Origin: Dryobates pubescens
Taxonomy: Eukaryota > Chordata > Aves > Piciformes > Picidae
Reading direction: 5' to 3'
Assembly (NCBI RefSeq): GCF_014839835.1
Contig: NC_071627.1
Coordinates: 18,594,001-18,658,000 of the forward strand
DNA length: 64,000 nt
Part shown: piece by piece, positions 34,381-47,547 of the stretch
Numbering within the stretch: the first letter of the stretch is position 1
Layout of the letters: each line of letters opens with the position of its first letter
Translations under genes and position numbers: made by a program
Notes under the pieces: generated by a model
What the model saw: the letters and a program-made list of their open reading frames with translations, nothing else
What the model was told of the DNA's origin: nothing
Databases searched by the model: none

Positions 34381-37300
34381 TTATTGTCCTTGCTTCTTTG
34401 AAAGATACCTGAAAGAACAAAGGGACAGTTGTTCATGAAGGAAGAGGAAGGAGCAAATATAGCTAGCACCTTTCATAAACTCAGAGTATGAATCTGATTG
34501 CTTTTCTCACTAGCAATCCCCTTCTTGATAATCCAAAATTAGAAATGTGATCAATACTACCTAGGATTTTATTTCACTGTTATTCAATTCCATGGTGGAT
34601 CCTCTTACACTAATTCAAAGTTGTATCTTTCGTAAGGTTCTACTAGGCTTTTTCAACAAAAGGAAAGAAATGCAAACATGCTATGTTCTAGTAAGTTAAA
34701 TATTATATCTGTTGGAAGAGCAGCTATCATATCTTTTAAGATAAAAAGGCCCATTAGATATGGCACTCCTTCAAAGAAATTCAAGACTTTAATGAGCAGT
34801 CATCCATCATAACCTAAAAAGAACAGCCCTCCAAAAGCTGCTTTAGAGACTGAGTTACTCTGAAATGCTTCCTTTCTTATCTCACAGTTCTCTTACTGCT
34901 ACAGCTGGAGCAATCTGGCTCTGTGGTGACACTGAAGCCTTTGGAAATACTCCAGGAAAAAAAATCTAACCAATTTAGCTGACAGTGTGAAAGAGCCAGT
35001 GAACTTAGAATAGAACAGACCAGGTTGGAAGAGACCTTCAAGATCATCGTGTCCAACCTATCATCCAACACCACTGCTTTTAAAGCTGCAGCATTTGACT
35101 TTCTGTTCTAATCAGAAACAAGAAAGAAAATTGCATCAAGTTTGCAAGCTGTTCTTTCAAGCAATGAATGTTTTTCAAATAGCATATTGCATGTTTCTTT
35201 CACATGTATTGAAACTTCAGGCTGTTGCCTAAAAACATTAAGAAGAATTTTACCCAAACACTTCATCGAGTCATCCTCTGGCAAGAATTAGGATGGTAAG
35301 CAGTGCCCTAAGCATTTGGAAAAATCTTGTTCATAACACAGCAGCTTACATTTCAGAGCTGATGAAGACTGAATACCACACAGCCTGGGTATAGCACCTG
35401 AGAACCACACTATAACACTTGAAATCTCTGAAGTAACTGCCCCAAAAGCTGCCTTGTGACAAAGGACCTGATATCTGAACTGACAGCCTATGTTTCTAAG
35501 AGTGGAGAGAGCAAGAGATTTCCAGGGACCAGGTTCCTTCAAACATTCTTTCCCTTTAGGAAGCATAATCGCTTCACAGAAAACAATTGGCAGTCCTGAA
35601 TACTGGAGAAGTAAGAAATGAAATAAAATAAAACCCATTCTGCCAAAATCTTCAGGGGAGCAGCCCAAACACTATAGCTTTACTAAAGTTCTACTCAAAC
35701 TAAACAACCTTTATAACTGCAACTGATGTCGAAGTTCATCAGCTCAGTTGTTTCTGGTCAACCTCAAGCAAAACACAGTGGGTCAAGGACAGAAGGAAGA
35801 AACAATTTAGACTTTGTTCTTACCTTTCCCAATGTTTGTGATTCAGCTCCAAAAAGTCATCTAATTTTGCTATTTCTTTGAGGTACTGAGTGAGCTTTAG
35901 AAGCTCCTTGTCTTTATCCCGATTTAGATGTGCTTTCATAAAAGGCCTTATCTATACAAAATAAACACACTGAGTATAACCATTTGCTCAAAGTAAGAAA
36001 AATGCCTCTGATTCTCTACCATTTGCCACCCAATTAAAATGTACTTTCAGCACTGTGCCAAGGTATAGCTTCTCTGAGGTAAGAGGAAGCAAAACCTTTT
36101 CCATCAGTGGACACATACAGTCTGCTTTGCATGAATTGCAAGACAAATTGAAAGGTTTTTGCTGTGCATGCCCACCAGAAGAAATTTGGTTTGTCTTAAA
36201 CTTCTTTAAGCCTTCCCTTCTTAGACAGAAGGATAAAACAATCTGGAATGGACTGCTTTGTCTTCTAGTATGATTTGATGATGGTTTTGCAGGAGACATG
36301 AGGGGTTTTCATCTTTGCTTTATGAGCTGTGTGTCATCACTGGAACCAAATGCTTTTCTTTCAACAAAGAGCATTTAACTACAGTCATAGCTTCTGTGAA
36401 AAGAGATGTCAGAAATAAAGCTTATCTGACAACAGCTTTAAGCTTGGAATATGTTATACCTGGGCCATGTTTTAGTGCTTCACCATCCTCGTCTGCAGCT
36501 CTGTTAACATCCTGACAAACTCTATTCAAACCTGAGCTAGAGGGAGCTCTCTCAGTAATCCTTTCCCAGTGAAACCTTTGCTGTTCCTGATTTTCCTGGA
36601 ACGCTGTACAGTTTCAGTTAACATCATCTTGTCAGATCTCATCAATTGCTACCTTCAAATCATGGAATCTTTCAACGAAACATCATCTTGGATTTCTGCA
36701 TCTGAAAACATTGTGGGGGTTTTTTTGCCTTTTCAAATAAATTTGAGAGTTCTTTTAGTACCATGCTGTTGGGCCCTCATGTAAGTTAAACTGTGGGAAG
36801 AGGTTGTTTTCAGATAGCTTTGTGGTTTCAAATGTGATTTAACAAAGTTTATGGAGGATATAAGAATGCTGGAAGTTTTAGTTAGGAGAAATTGGAAAGA
36901 AAAACAAAGAACATTAGGCCAAATGTAGGATCAATAGGACTCAGTACCTTTCCTTAGCAAAAACAAAACATCAAGAGATCAGTATTATTAGGATGAGTAA
37001 AAATGGATTATTGTGTTACGTTCAATTTTATATTGGGCAGAACCCTACAACAACATTAAATATTGAGTTTCATTCTTCTTTTGTTAGGGTCAGCACTGAT
37101 AACAGAGCATGAACTGGTTGACAGCTTTATCAAATAAAATATTTGCTGTTCTGCAGTCAAAATGGCTTGAGGTATTAATTATCTCCCAGAACAGAATTCT
37201 TGCTATTATATTGGCTTACTGACACTTGTTATTTTCTGAATATCACCACTCCTGAGATCAAACATCACATATTTCCGTGGTGCCTATCTGCAATGCCCAG

Positions 37301-40300
37301 CTCAATTAGGGCTCAGAGGTACAATTTAAGCAGAAATTGTCATTTCATTGATTTTTTTTTTTGGTGATATTCCAAAAGCTCACTTAACAGCAAAACAGTT
37401 TATTTAATACTACTATAAAGGGAAAGTTAGTGCAGACAAATGGCAATCTAAATAAAATAGAATAAAATCTGTATCTTTGCTAGTTCAGACTAGCTTTTCT
37501 TTATCATACAGCAAAGTATAGGAAAGTCCTACTTGAAGCACAACAGAAAGTAGTCATAAATGGAAATTCCATTTAAAAGTACCTTGAGTCCATTCTGTGG
37601 ATTCATGAGGAAGTTTCGGCCAATATCATCAAACATAATAGTATTTTTTTTGCTGTAATACTCTGAAAACTTTCCCCAGATAACACCAAGAGGCTTCACC
37701 TGCAAAAATAACACATACAAGATACCTGTGGTAAATCAGATCATATACAGAGGACAAAAACAGCAGTCTATAGGAACTTGAGTTCAAATTCAAATAAACA
37801 CTTGTGTTCTTTTGCTGAAAACTCAGGAGGTTTTGGGGATTTAATAAAGGAAGGGATATGAGGAGGCTGAGATGAGACCTTACTGTTCTCTACAACTACC
37901 TGAAGGGAGGTTGCACTGGGGAAGGAGCCAGCCTCTTCTCTTGGATGGCAAGCAACAGGACTAGAGGAAATGGTTGTAAGCTGCACCAGAAGAGGTTCAG
38001 GCTGTATATTAGGAAATATTTCTTCACAGAAAGGGTTCCAAAACACTGGAATGGTCTGCCCAGGCCAGTGGTGGAGTCACCATCCCAGGAGGTATTCAAG
38101 TAGCTGTAGACCTTGCACTTAGGAACATGGTTTAGTGTTGACCCTTCGGTACTAGTTTGAAAGTTGGACTGGATGATCTTTGAGGTCTCTTCCAACCAGA
38201 TAGATATATTATGTGATAACTATCCCCAGGACTCAAAAATATTTTTCTGTTGGTACTAAATTTTCTTGCAACAGTTATCTATTATTTGATTTGAGAGCAG
38301 TGTTATCAAAATGTACTACTCAAGAATTGATAGAATTTGGGTTTTTTTCCTACTGAAATTCTCTGTTTCCAAGATTCTTACACTTTTCTTGCATGGAAAC
38401 TCCAGCACAATTTTGTTTGAATATTTCCAAGGGGTATGATAACATGTCAGTTGACTGTAGAAAAAGATCAGAGAAAAATAAGTGCTTACATCTATGAGTC
38501 CTCTTCTAGGAGTGTGCACTGTTATCATGGCAGCACTGTCCAACATGAAAGTTATCTTGTAGTTTGCATTGGTACTCACTCCCAGCTCCTGCATCACAAA
38601 GATTTATTACTAAAGCTTCCAATCATGACAGTTTTACTGCTGTACAACTGGAGCCACAGTTATAATACATTGTTTATTAAAGGTTGAGCTGCTGAGAATT
38701 ACCAGAGACAATAAAAACAGGTAACTGAGGGGTTTATTTTGACCCAATGAGAATCATAAAAGTACACCATTCTACCAAGAGACAAAAAAAAAGGCATGGT
38801 AGGAATTTATTCTCTCAGTGTTTACTACCTGAAACTGATGTCAGCATAAAATCAGAGCAGAAAAGGCAAAATACAGAGGTCTTGCCCATACCTTCATGCA
38901 TAATCTTTCAGAAGTCCTACATGCTTCAATTCTACTCAGTATCTATAGCAAGGATACTAACTGCACTGCCTGCTGCTCTTGCCTGTGCCTTCCAGTGAGT
39001 TGCAACAAATCAAAGCCCAGTCAAAAATGAAACATACATCAACAGTTCGTAGTTGCAGCTGCTTCTTACACGTATCAAAGAGAGCAGTTAATCAGGAATC
39101 TGTCAGTTTGCACTCTAAAGGTTTGATAAATTCTGAAATAAAGACTCTAAGGAAAACATAATTTTTTGGAAATAAAAACTTTGACTAGATGAGAGCAACA
39201 GTTCCATTACAAATCCTTTGCAAAGCTGCAAAGTAATGGTGCAAAATCTGCTGTCATGTCCTAGAATAGATACTGACAAGTTCTGGTGTGTGCAACAGCA
39301 GTAATGTGCAAGCCTGCATAGCAAGGAGAAGCTGTCCACTACAACAGCTCTCTTGCAAATGCCCAGCTGCCACTGAACTGATTTGCTTTTATATGTAAAA
39401 GTGTATCTTCCAAGTGGAAAGCCTACTTGGGTGAATGTCCTGTTGCACTGCAAAAACTAGCTGTTCTAGAGTGTTTGAATTCCAGGCATAAATACATGGC
39501 AAATGAGAGATTAAATTTGGTTATCTGATACTCCCTTCTTAATGCTGTTCCTGCTTTATAGTTTAAACCAAAAAACTTTATGTAAATTATATACTTCTAT
39601 TGGTAAGCACCCCTGGTGTTGTCTGTTTAGGGAGAAACAGCAGTTAGCCTCTAGTGGTGGGAATCTCCAGTGATCAAGAGCCCACGGTAGGCATAGAAAG
39701 GCTGTGATTCATTAACATATCAAAGGATGGAAATGTGACTTACTAAATGTAGAAAGGTGACCAGAGCAGGGGAACCAGCAGAGTTTTGAACAATGCTTTT
39801 CCACAAGGTTAATCCTAGAACTACACTGACAGACATAACGTATGACACTGCTCCGAGGAGGGCAACGTTTGCACTGATTTTACTTGCACTAACTCCACTT
39901 CATAGTTCTGATGAAAGGTTCTCATTTCTGAGATCACTCTGAGACCTTTTTGTTTGCTTAGAAAAACTACAGTAATTCATTATCTTGAGGAAGAGAATAC
40001 CAGAAAATGTATTTTGCTCTGTAAAAACCTGAAAAAATGTAGAGTGGAGGTAAAAATGTTTAGATTTGGAAAAGTTTTCCCAGGAAAGGAAACAAGCTTT
40101 GATTTATAAGCACAAACACCCAAACCCACCAACCAAAAATACAGCAATTCTTAGTAAGCTCATTAGATTTACAGCTAAGCCTGACTGTAAATATGTTTAC
40201 CACTAAGTCAGATGTGCAAAACTGGCTAGTTGCCCAATTTAGGTACGGAGGAAACTAGGACTGAAAGAAGAGCTCTTACGGATGTTTTAATAAGGCAGAG

Positions 40301-43300
40301 GAAGCAACTGAATCCCACAGCTGCAAGAGGTACAAGATAAACATGAAAAGAGCTTCCTCTTGATAACCTACTCCAGCCTGCCACATCTGTTTGCTCCTTT
40401 AAAAAAAAAAAGGTATTACACTTAAAGGCTAGGACTCTATAAATAGAGTAAGATGAAAGCAACTATGAAGGCTGTGTGACTAAGCCCAAGTTTCAGCAGG
40501 TACTGATTTGTGTTTGGTTCTGCTAAATTTAGCACCTACTGCAGCTAGTTTGTGTGGAATGCTAATATTAGATTTAATCTAGTTTTGTGACAGAGAGAAT
40601 TTAAAGTAACAAGGAAGATTAAAAAAAATAATGTTTTGATTCATACAACCTCCCCAGTTGCTAATCCTCTCTCTAACACTGAGCATGAGTTCAGCTCTAT
40701 GAACAGCTACTCAGACTCGAAACAAATGACATTGTTTTCAGAACAACTTACTTTCATTTTAGCTTCAATCCACTTCATATTAGTAGCAGCTGAAAAAAAA
40801 AAGGGAGAAAACAGAAGGAATACTTGATCAGAATGAATCACTGCCAGGCAATAAAGAAACAAGCCAGGAATTCAACATATCAAATTTAATTTCAGAAAGA
40901 CCCATCCTTGATACAGCTTTTATGGCTCACTGTCTTGAAGACAGTCCTCCCTCAAGGAAGTTTATTTTTATTTAGAAAAGCTTACTTTTCAAATGAACAG
41001 CTTGGGTTGCTTAGCCTGGAGGAGAGGCTCAGGGGAGACCTTCTTGCCATCTACAACTACCTGAAGGGAGGTTGTAGCCAGGTGGGGGTTGGTCTCTTCT
41101 CCCAAGCACCCAGCACCAGAACAAGAGGACACAGTCTCAAACTGCAGCAGGGGAAGTTTAGGCTGGAGGTGAGGAGAAAGTTCTTCACAGAGAGAGTTGT
41201 TAGCCATTGGAATGTGCTGCAGTCTCAAGTGCACCAGGGAGGTTTAGACTGGATGTTAGGAAGAAATTCTTCTTAGAAAGAGTGATTGGCCAATGGAATG
41301 GGCTGCCCAAGGGAGGTGGTGGAGTCACCATCACTAGAGGTGTTTAGGAAGAGACTGGATGGGATGCTGGGTGCCATGGTTTAGTTGATTAGCTAGTGTT
41401 GGATGATAGGTTGGACTCGATGATCTTAAAGGTCTTTTCCAACCTGGCCTATTCTATTCTATTCTATTCTATTCTATTCTGTTCTATTCTGTTCTATTCT
41501 GTTCTATTCTGTTCAGCACTGTAAGGATTTATAACATTTTCTAGATCAGGTGCTACTGAACTACAGTCTTCAGGGCTTTACGAGGTGTGCTTTGAGTAAC
41601 CATACTGCCTGTGCTGGATTTTTTTCTGGAAGCAATGATACAAATACATCAGACCTGAAAAGGGCAACAGTGCATTGCCCACTGATGGAAGAAAATGTGG
41701 AAACATTGTTCCAGAATATGAAAATGCAATTTTGTAATACAACTTTAATATGGTTTAAAGCCTGAATTGGCTAAAGCTGTTCTCCAGCTGTCGGACAGGA
41801 AGTGAAACAGCATGCAAAGGCAAATAACAAAACATCTCTGCAGACAGAAGACTTTGGTTCATTTGGCAGTTCACTACCTATTGTCTGGATAGGATTATTT
41901 GTAAAGATGGCTATCAAACGGTGTTTGAATGCTGATTACACAATTTTGTTACTTCAAGCACTTGTTTGTTTGTACAAAGTAACACTCAGTAAAGTGATGT
42001 TGAGCTTTACACTGTGATTAGACCCATTCCTGTGAGCAGCGTGTGGCGATTTTTCACCTAAGAATAGTGTGAACACCCCTGCTGAATATATTCAAGCTAG
42101 GAACTCCTGTATTGTCTTAGATGTCATGATTCACACTAAAGAGCAGCATAAAAAACTCCCATCTGAAGTTTCTGCTCTGAAAACCAGGTATCGAACACAA
42201 AACTTACACCAAATTACAATGTCATAATCCTCATATGCAGATGTCAGGAATTCATGAAGGTATGGCCTCATCAGTTCCACTCCAGTTTCAGCACAGGATC
42301 TGTGGTCTAAAAATAATACAAAGAATTCACTGTAAAGTTTAAGTTAACTTGCTAGAGTTCAGCCTGACCTTCTTATCTATCCAGAGACATGAGGAGCTTC
42401 ATGAGGGAAGTACTGGGACACTTTAAAATCATGAATGAATTTATATCAAACTACCATTCCCATTTTAAAGGTGGAGAGAAGCAGCATAGCAAATACTTAC
42501 CTATTGATCCTTACAGGTATTTCAGGGCTTAACTAATTAAACCAGAGATCTGTGGGTCTTAGAATCTTTGAAGAGTCAGGCCAAATAGTTCATCTGAGTA
42601 CCTTAGCAAATTTCTAACGGCCCAGATATGACAGAGAGTCCTTCAAACCTAGTCCAGTTAATTTTGTGAGCATACATCAAGCTTAATTCAGGCATGCAAA
42701 TTAGAAATCTGATGACAAATTCTGCTAGCAGAAGGCCCCTAAATAAAAATTTTAGACTCAGTAATAGGTTGACTTTTGATCTGATTGCAAATAAATCTCA
42801 TCAAAAGGGAAAGCTAAGGAAATAGAGTAAGGCAAGCTACTATTTACTGCTTAGAGTAAAGCTGCTATGACACGCCTACATCCCAGGAAATTAACTCAGA
42901 AGGAAAATTCTGGCTTCCAAAAAAAACCAGTCTGACAGAATTTTCAGGTAAAACATGGTTTTGAGCATGTTTAGTAACAATCTGGAAATGAAATTTGAAG
43001 CTGTTCTCCCAATCCCCCTGAAAGTGGAGTCAGTCAGATACAGACCAAGATTGTTATTTTACCATATCTTGCCCTTGTGCCATGTGGTCCAAGACACAAG
43101 CTGGTAAAGAGAAAGATTATTTGGATAGAATACTAAATTGTTACTTGTTGATGTCTCCTTGCAGAAATAGCTGCTGCACTAACATCAACAATACACAATA
43201 CTTAAAAAGCCCAATCTTTTTATAAAATTTTGAGCAGAAGGCCCCAAAACATTAAAAAGCAGAAGTTCTGTAGCACAACATACACCAAAGTTACTGACGT

Positions 43301-44709
43301 AGATTTGCCACCCCAAAATCAAGGAACATAAACTGGCAAGTACACTGAACGCTTAAACAAACAAACCCCACACGTTGCATGGAAACTCACCAAATAGTGT
43401 ATAATCAACATCCAGCACCAGCAGCTTTTTGCCTTCTCTAGGAGGATTCAGAATTTCCACTTTGTATTCTTTAACTCTGCGGGAAATTTTTAGTAGATTT
43501 TCTTCCCTAATGGAAAAGTGCAAAGGGTTAATTACAATGCATAGTGTACATTCAGTTAGCATGACTGGCTTTTAATAGCTAAAATTTCAAACCTGTTCTC
43601 TACTTCCACAACTTCCTCTTCAATATCAAAGTCATTGACAACATCATCGTTATCAGGAGGTGGCCCAAGGACATCTTCCTAGAGGAATAAGAAGAGAAGA
43701 TAACTAGGATCACTGAAAGAAAGCAACAGTGGGTGTTGTTTCTGTTCCTGCATGTTACAGAAAAACAAAACACTACTTAACCAAAGTGGTTTCACTTCAC
43801 CAGTGGAAAGAACTACTGAAGTAGACTGTTCAGTTTTGAGAAGTCAGTGAACATCATCATAATAGGTTTGTACTTTAAGCCCAGAACGACACAGGAGCTA
43901 AATGACTAAACTGCAATCAGAGTTAAGAAAAATTTGTCTTACCTAGGAAAATAAATGCCAACAAAAATCTTCAGTACTACTATCTTTCAGGTGATTACTG
44001 GAGCATTGAAAATTTAAAATCATAATTGGGAAACATAGGTAAGCATTTTTTCCTGTTTAAGCTAACAAGTAAAATACTTACCAAACTCTCTTCACGAGTG
44101 CCCATCATCATGATTTTAGTATTTGGTTTCAACTTGAGAGCTCCAAGCTTAACATCATCATCTGCAGGTTTGCCTACAATGTGAGCAGATATTTAGTTTT
44201 TATTACTAGGGTAGTGACATTCTAGAAATTTGCCAATACATTTCATGCTTGATTGAGATAAGCTACCCATCAAACACCAGAATGCCTCAAACTGCATCTA
44301 TATACAGACACATCGCTGGTCTGGCTAGCAGCAATTTAACTTTTTTAATCTACTTTAGCTGCACTTCCATGTCAGTAATTAAATGTATCAATAATACACA
44401 ATACCGAGTGATGTACAAAATCCCTATGTGCATTCAAAAGCTAGGTCTGGGAGGGAGATGGCCTGTTAGTAAACACATCCTGGCTAGGTTTAGAGGGTGT
44501 TTGTCCTTAAACATCTCAGGCGTGTCCACAACAAACAATTAATATGAACAGTTACCCTTCATTTTAAGTCCAAGTAGTTTTTGACGCTCTGGTAGCACTC
44601 CTGTAAGGCCTTTAAGGGACTGCTTCAGATCCAACACAGTGTCTTCTTCTGATAGTGAGGTTATTGTATACTCCTGTCCACCCCATTTTATTATGAGAGA
44701 GAGAGACAT
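34381..44709 (-). CDS. UBLCP1: UBLCP1, ubiquitin-like domain-containing CTD phosphatase
   Basis: Ten coding exons on the minus strand, in transcript order: 44709-44556, 44173-44082, 43678-43593, 43506-43391, 42306-42208, 40789-40752, 38588-38490, 37699-37583, 35951-35824, 34408-34381. They total 957 nt, giving 318 residues plus TAA, exactly the human length; all junctions are in phase with GT-AG borders. Residues 1-80 are the ubiquitin-like domain ([12 protein letters not shown] at the start) that binds the proteasome subunit Rpn1. An acidic linker follows (residues 83-110). The FCP1-type HAD phosphatase domain has the catalytic motif Asp143-Val-Asp145-Tyr-Thr in exon 5 and the metal-binding FDDIGRNF (Asp252/Asp253) in exon 9. 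The C-terminus is YLSKKQGQ. In mammals UBLCP1 dephosphorylates the 26S proteasome in the nucleus and lowers its activity. The N-terminus starts MSLSLII where human has MALPIIV. The coding part of exon 2 is preceded by a probable acceptor at 44738-44739, so exon 1 is non-coding and lies upstream. Introns hold CR1 copies at 35007, 37853 and 41002. Confidence 0.98.
35007..35083 (-). mobile_element. Short CR1 3' fragment in the last UBLCP1 intron
   Basis: About 75 bases containing the reversed CR1 3' block (CAGGTTGGAAGAGACCTTCAA then TCCAACCTATCATCCAACA), with an AATAGAACAGA remnant of the TTCTATTCTATT-type tail. It is in the same orientation as UBLCP1. Confidence 0.75.
37853..38216 (+). mobile_element. 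CR1 LINE fragment, intermediate age, antisense in UBLCP1 intron
   Basis: Carries the ORF2 C-terminal region in decayed form (ACAACTACCTGAAGGGAGG, then TGGAATGGTCTGCCCAGG, TGGTGGAGTCACC) and the 3' block GATGATCTTTGAGGTCTC. It sits between UBLCP1 exons 8 and 9 in the orientation opposite to the gene, about 155 bases upstream of the exon 9 acceptor. Confidence 0.88.
41002..41222 (+). mobile_element. CR1 LINE, younger subfamily, cut short at its 3' side
   Basis: Begins TTGGGTTGCTTAGCCTGGAG and runs through the [10 protein letters not shown] region to WNVLQ, where it stops abruptly inside ORF2 and joins a second CR1 piece at 41221. It lies antisense in the UBLCP1 intron between exons 6 and 7. 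Confidence 0.9.
41221..41514 (+). mobile_element. Second CR1 copy joined in tandem, with a long pentanucleotide tail
   Basis: Starts again at AGTCTCAAGTGCACCAGGG, a position already present in the preceding copy, so some 95 bases are represented twice. It has its own variant sequence (GGATGTTAGGAAGAAATTC) and a complete 3' end, GATGATCTTAAAGGTCTT, followed by about 60 bases of TTCTA/TTCTG units. A second insertion into, or recombination between, two CR1 subfamilies would explain it. Confidence 0.88.
41449..41513 (+). repeat. TTCTA/TTCTG microsatellite at a CR1 3' end
   Basis: Six or so TATTC units followed by four alternating TATTCTGTTC units. It grew from the terminal repeat of the CR1 copy at 41221 and is likely length-polymorphic. 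Confidence 0.85.
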
Positions 44710-44739
44710 CCTTGACGCATATGTTCAGTATTGTTTTCT

Positions 44740-46855
44740 GAAAAACCTGCTGCAGGTGGAAGACACAATGGTCAAGTAAGGCAGAAATAGGAGAATTGCT
44801 CTTTTCAGATGACAGCCCATACAGTCTATTCAAACTGCTTTTGATTTATTATATTGTACATCAAAGAGCTGTTTGTTTTGCATGAGCAGAAGATAAATGT
44901 GTTGATAAAATGTTGCAACTATAAGGGAGAAGGAATAGCGCTAAAACCGGGGCTCCCAGTTCCACTTCAATGTATTTAGCAATGTCACAGTCACTGTTTG
45001 CTCCAGCATGTGCTCGTTTGCTGTGTTCTGTGCAGGTACAGTCTGTTCACTGCACAGCCAGCACCCAAACAGAGTACTGCAGTATCATAAAAGTCATTTG
45101 AAAGCTCAGAACTGTCCTCTGCAATAATTATGCAACCAAACCAGCCAAGGGGACATCTTTACACATATGACAACAAAACAGCAGATATGAAATACTTGAA
45201 ATATAGATAAACCCCCAGTAAAACAGTTCTGAACTCAAAAGTGCATTTGGCATTGCATTTCTCTAATCACTTTCTGTGCGCAATACTCGCAGTAATACAC
45301 ACCCCAGGTCATGTCTCACTGTAGCAACATCAAAGTGTGAGTTTGAGAACAAAGCCAAAATACACACCTACACAATGCAATTACACTGTAAGACCTGCAC
45401 TTTCATTGCAGTGCTGACAAAACAACCATCATTATACTATCTTTAATTTCCACGGCATCACTTGTACACACTGTATTTAACAGTTTAGTCCTACATTAGA
45501 CACAGCAGAAAAACAAGATTCTTAGCTTTATGCAGAAGGAAGATGAACATGGTTTTTTTTCTGTTAATGCTTGGAATCAAGTAGATGGAAAGCTATAAAA
45601 AGTCTGTTACTGTCAGGATATGTAGAGAAGGCCTCTGCACCAACAGTGAGATTGTCCTCACAAGCAGACATTCAAAAAGAGAAAGCAGAGCTGGGTAAAG
45701 AACAGAGGCTATCCACCCTTCAAGAAATGCATTGCACCAAGAAATACAGGCCTGTCAATTCTGGGAAAAAAACTCAGAGCCCAAAAATCTCATTGTTCTT
45801 CCTCTCTGGTATTGTATTCAGAGTCTGTTAGGAATGAACAAGTAGTTACTCAGGCAATACCCACCGAGCTCAGACCAGAAGACAAATAGAGGACTATTTA
45901 CAAGCTTCTTGCTGAGAACACTACAAGTGACACCTTCACACTATTCTCTAAAAGCACTGAAAACAAATTGAAGAGAAAAACTGATACCACAGAAAAATTA
46001 TTTCCCCTTCCCCCCCTATTCCTCTCCCCCCAAAAAAACATCCCCAAATCATATAGGGACCTGGGATCATCCTGTGAAAAAGACCCATGGAAAAGGGGCC
46101 CTCGAAGCACTAAGAAATTCAACTCAGTTTAAGGATGCATGGTGTCCAGCAACATTGACACATAGGGTCATTATCATAAATTATCCCTGCCTGTAAACCT
46201 TTGACTAAGTTTACAGAAAGAAGAGTTTATTGCCTGTTTTCTCACCTGTAGAATACATCTGAAATCACTCTGCAAGAAAATGCATAGAGCAAGAGCTGTA
46301 AGAAAACTTCTCAAGTCTCTGTCCAGCACTAAATTGAAAAGATCATCCCTCCAGAGCTGAGTCCTTGACCAAACATCTATGCTTACTGCATTACAGCCCT
46401 GACAAGATGAATGTTATCAGGAATGCCAAGCAGAAATAAGGCACCTTTATTCAATGCCAAAACACAAAGGGATACCAGGAAAATTTACTAGAAGAAGAGA
46501 GAGATGGGGATTTTCAAAGTTTCTACCATCAGGGCTGGATGCCACACAAAGTAGAAGCTAACCGAAATGAAGCCTTCTTTGGTTAATTACACCCTCACAG
46601 CCTTTACAAACCCCTTGGACCACTAAGAGCCTACAGGCTGGAAGGTCACTGGGTAAGACAAAGTGTTAAAAGTTGTGTTGTAGTTAGATTTTTGTATTAC
46701 ACCACTTTGCTTGGAAGACTTGGAAGAGAGACGTCCATATTTTTAAGTTTCATTAAGCAACATAAACTATAAACCATAAAAAAAACCCTAAGCGCAAACA
46801 AAACAAGGCACGGAGAGTGCAGTACTGTGCAGAGGAGACCGCAGCACTTTCTACT
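44740..46855. other. UBLCP1 5' intron
   Basis: AT-rich DNA between UBLCP1 exon 2 and its CpG-island promoter. No repeat, RNA gene or further coding exon recognised. The open frames here (up to 86 codons) have no conserved features. Confidence 0.6.
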
Positions 46856-47344
46856 GCACTGCAACAGGTGGAGGAACGCGGCTTTCACATCAGAAACCGC
46901 TCTGTGTCAGCCACCGCCGCAAAACCGTCTCTGGACAGCAGCCGCAGAAACACGAGCGTCTCCCGTCGGGGATGTCCCAGCAGCGACATGGGGCGAGGCG
47001 CACGGGGAGAGCCCACAAGCTGTCGCCGGGACCTGGGGAGCCGCTCCCGCCTCGCAGACGTTAGAGGGGCACGGACTCCGCCGAGAAAAGCGCCCATGTC
47101 GCCCCCCCACCACCCCCGCCCGCCCCTGCGATCGGCCTTGCCTCACCCCGGCCCGGCAAAGGCCGGCTTCCGCCGCACACGGACGGGCTTGGACCCACCG
47201 AGGTGCCCCCGGATCGGGGACACGCAGGCGCTCCCCGCAGCCCACCGGGTCACAGAGCCGCCGCTGATCCACCCCTGCCCCTAGACAACGCGATGCGGCC
47301 CCTCACCCTGGCAACGGAACCGGCACCGTCCCGGGATCCGCCGC

Positions 47345-47375
47345 ACCGGAAGCGGAACTGTCGCCCACCGGAAGC
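47345..47375 (+). promoter_or_regulatory. Paired ETS (GABP-type) sites
   Basis: ACCGGAAGC occurs twice, at 47345-47353 and 47367-47375, two helical turns apart on the same strand. GABP is known to bind such tandem sites near transcription starts. They probably mark the core promoter of UBLCP1. Confidence 0.65.
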
Positions 47376-47513
47376 AGGAGGGGGGCGGCAGCGCGCGGCG
47401 CTGGCGGCCGCCCGGATGTGCGCGAGTGTCCCGCCGGGCCCGCGGCAGGGTCGCTGTGGGAGCGCGGGGCCGCTGGGGCTTGGTTCCCTGCCGGCAGGGT
47501 CCGCGCTGACCGG

Positions 47514-47547
47514 GCGGTGGTGGGGAACGCGCGGTGGTGGGGAACGC
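47514..47547 (+). repeat. 17-base perfect tandem duplication in the CpG island
   Basis: The unit GCGGTGGTGGGGAACGC is repeated twice in succession, with a partial third copy (GCGGTG) after it. Confidence 0.85.
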
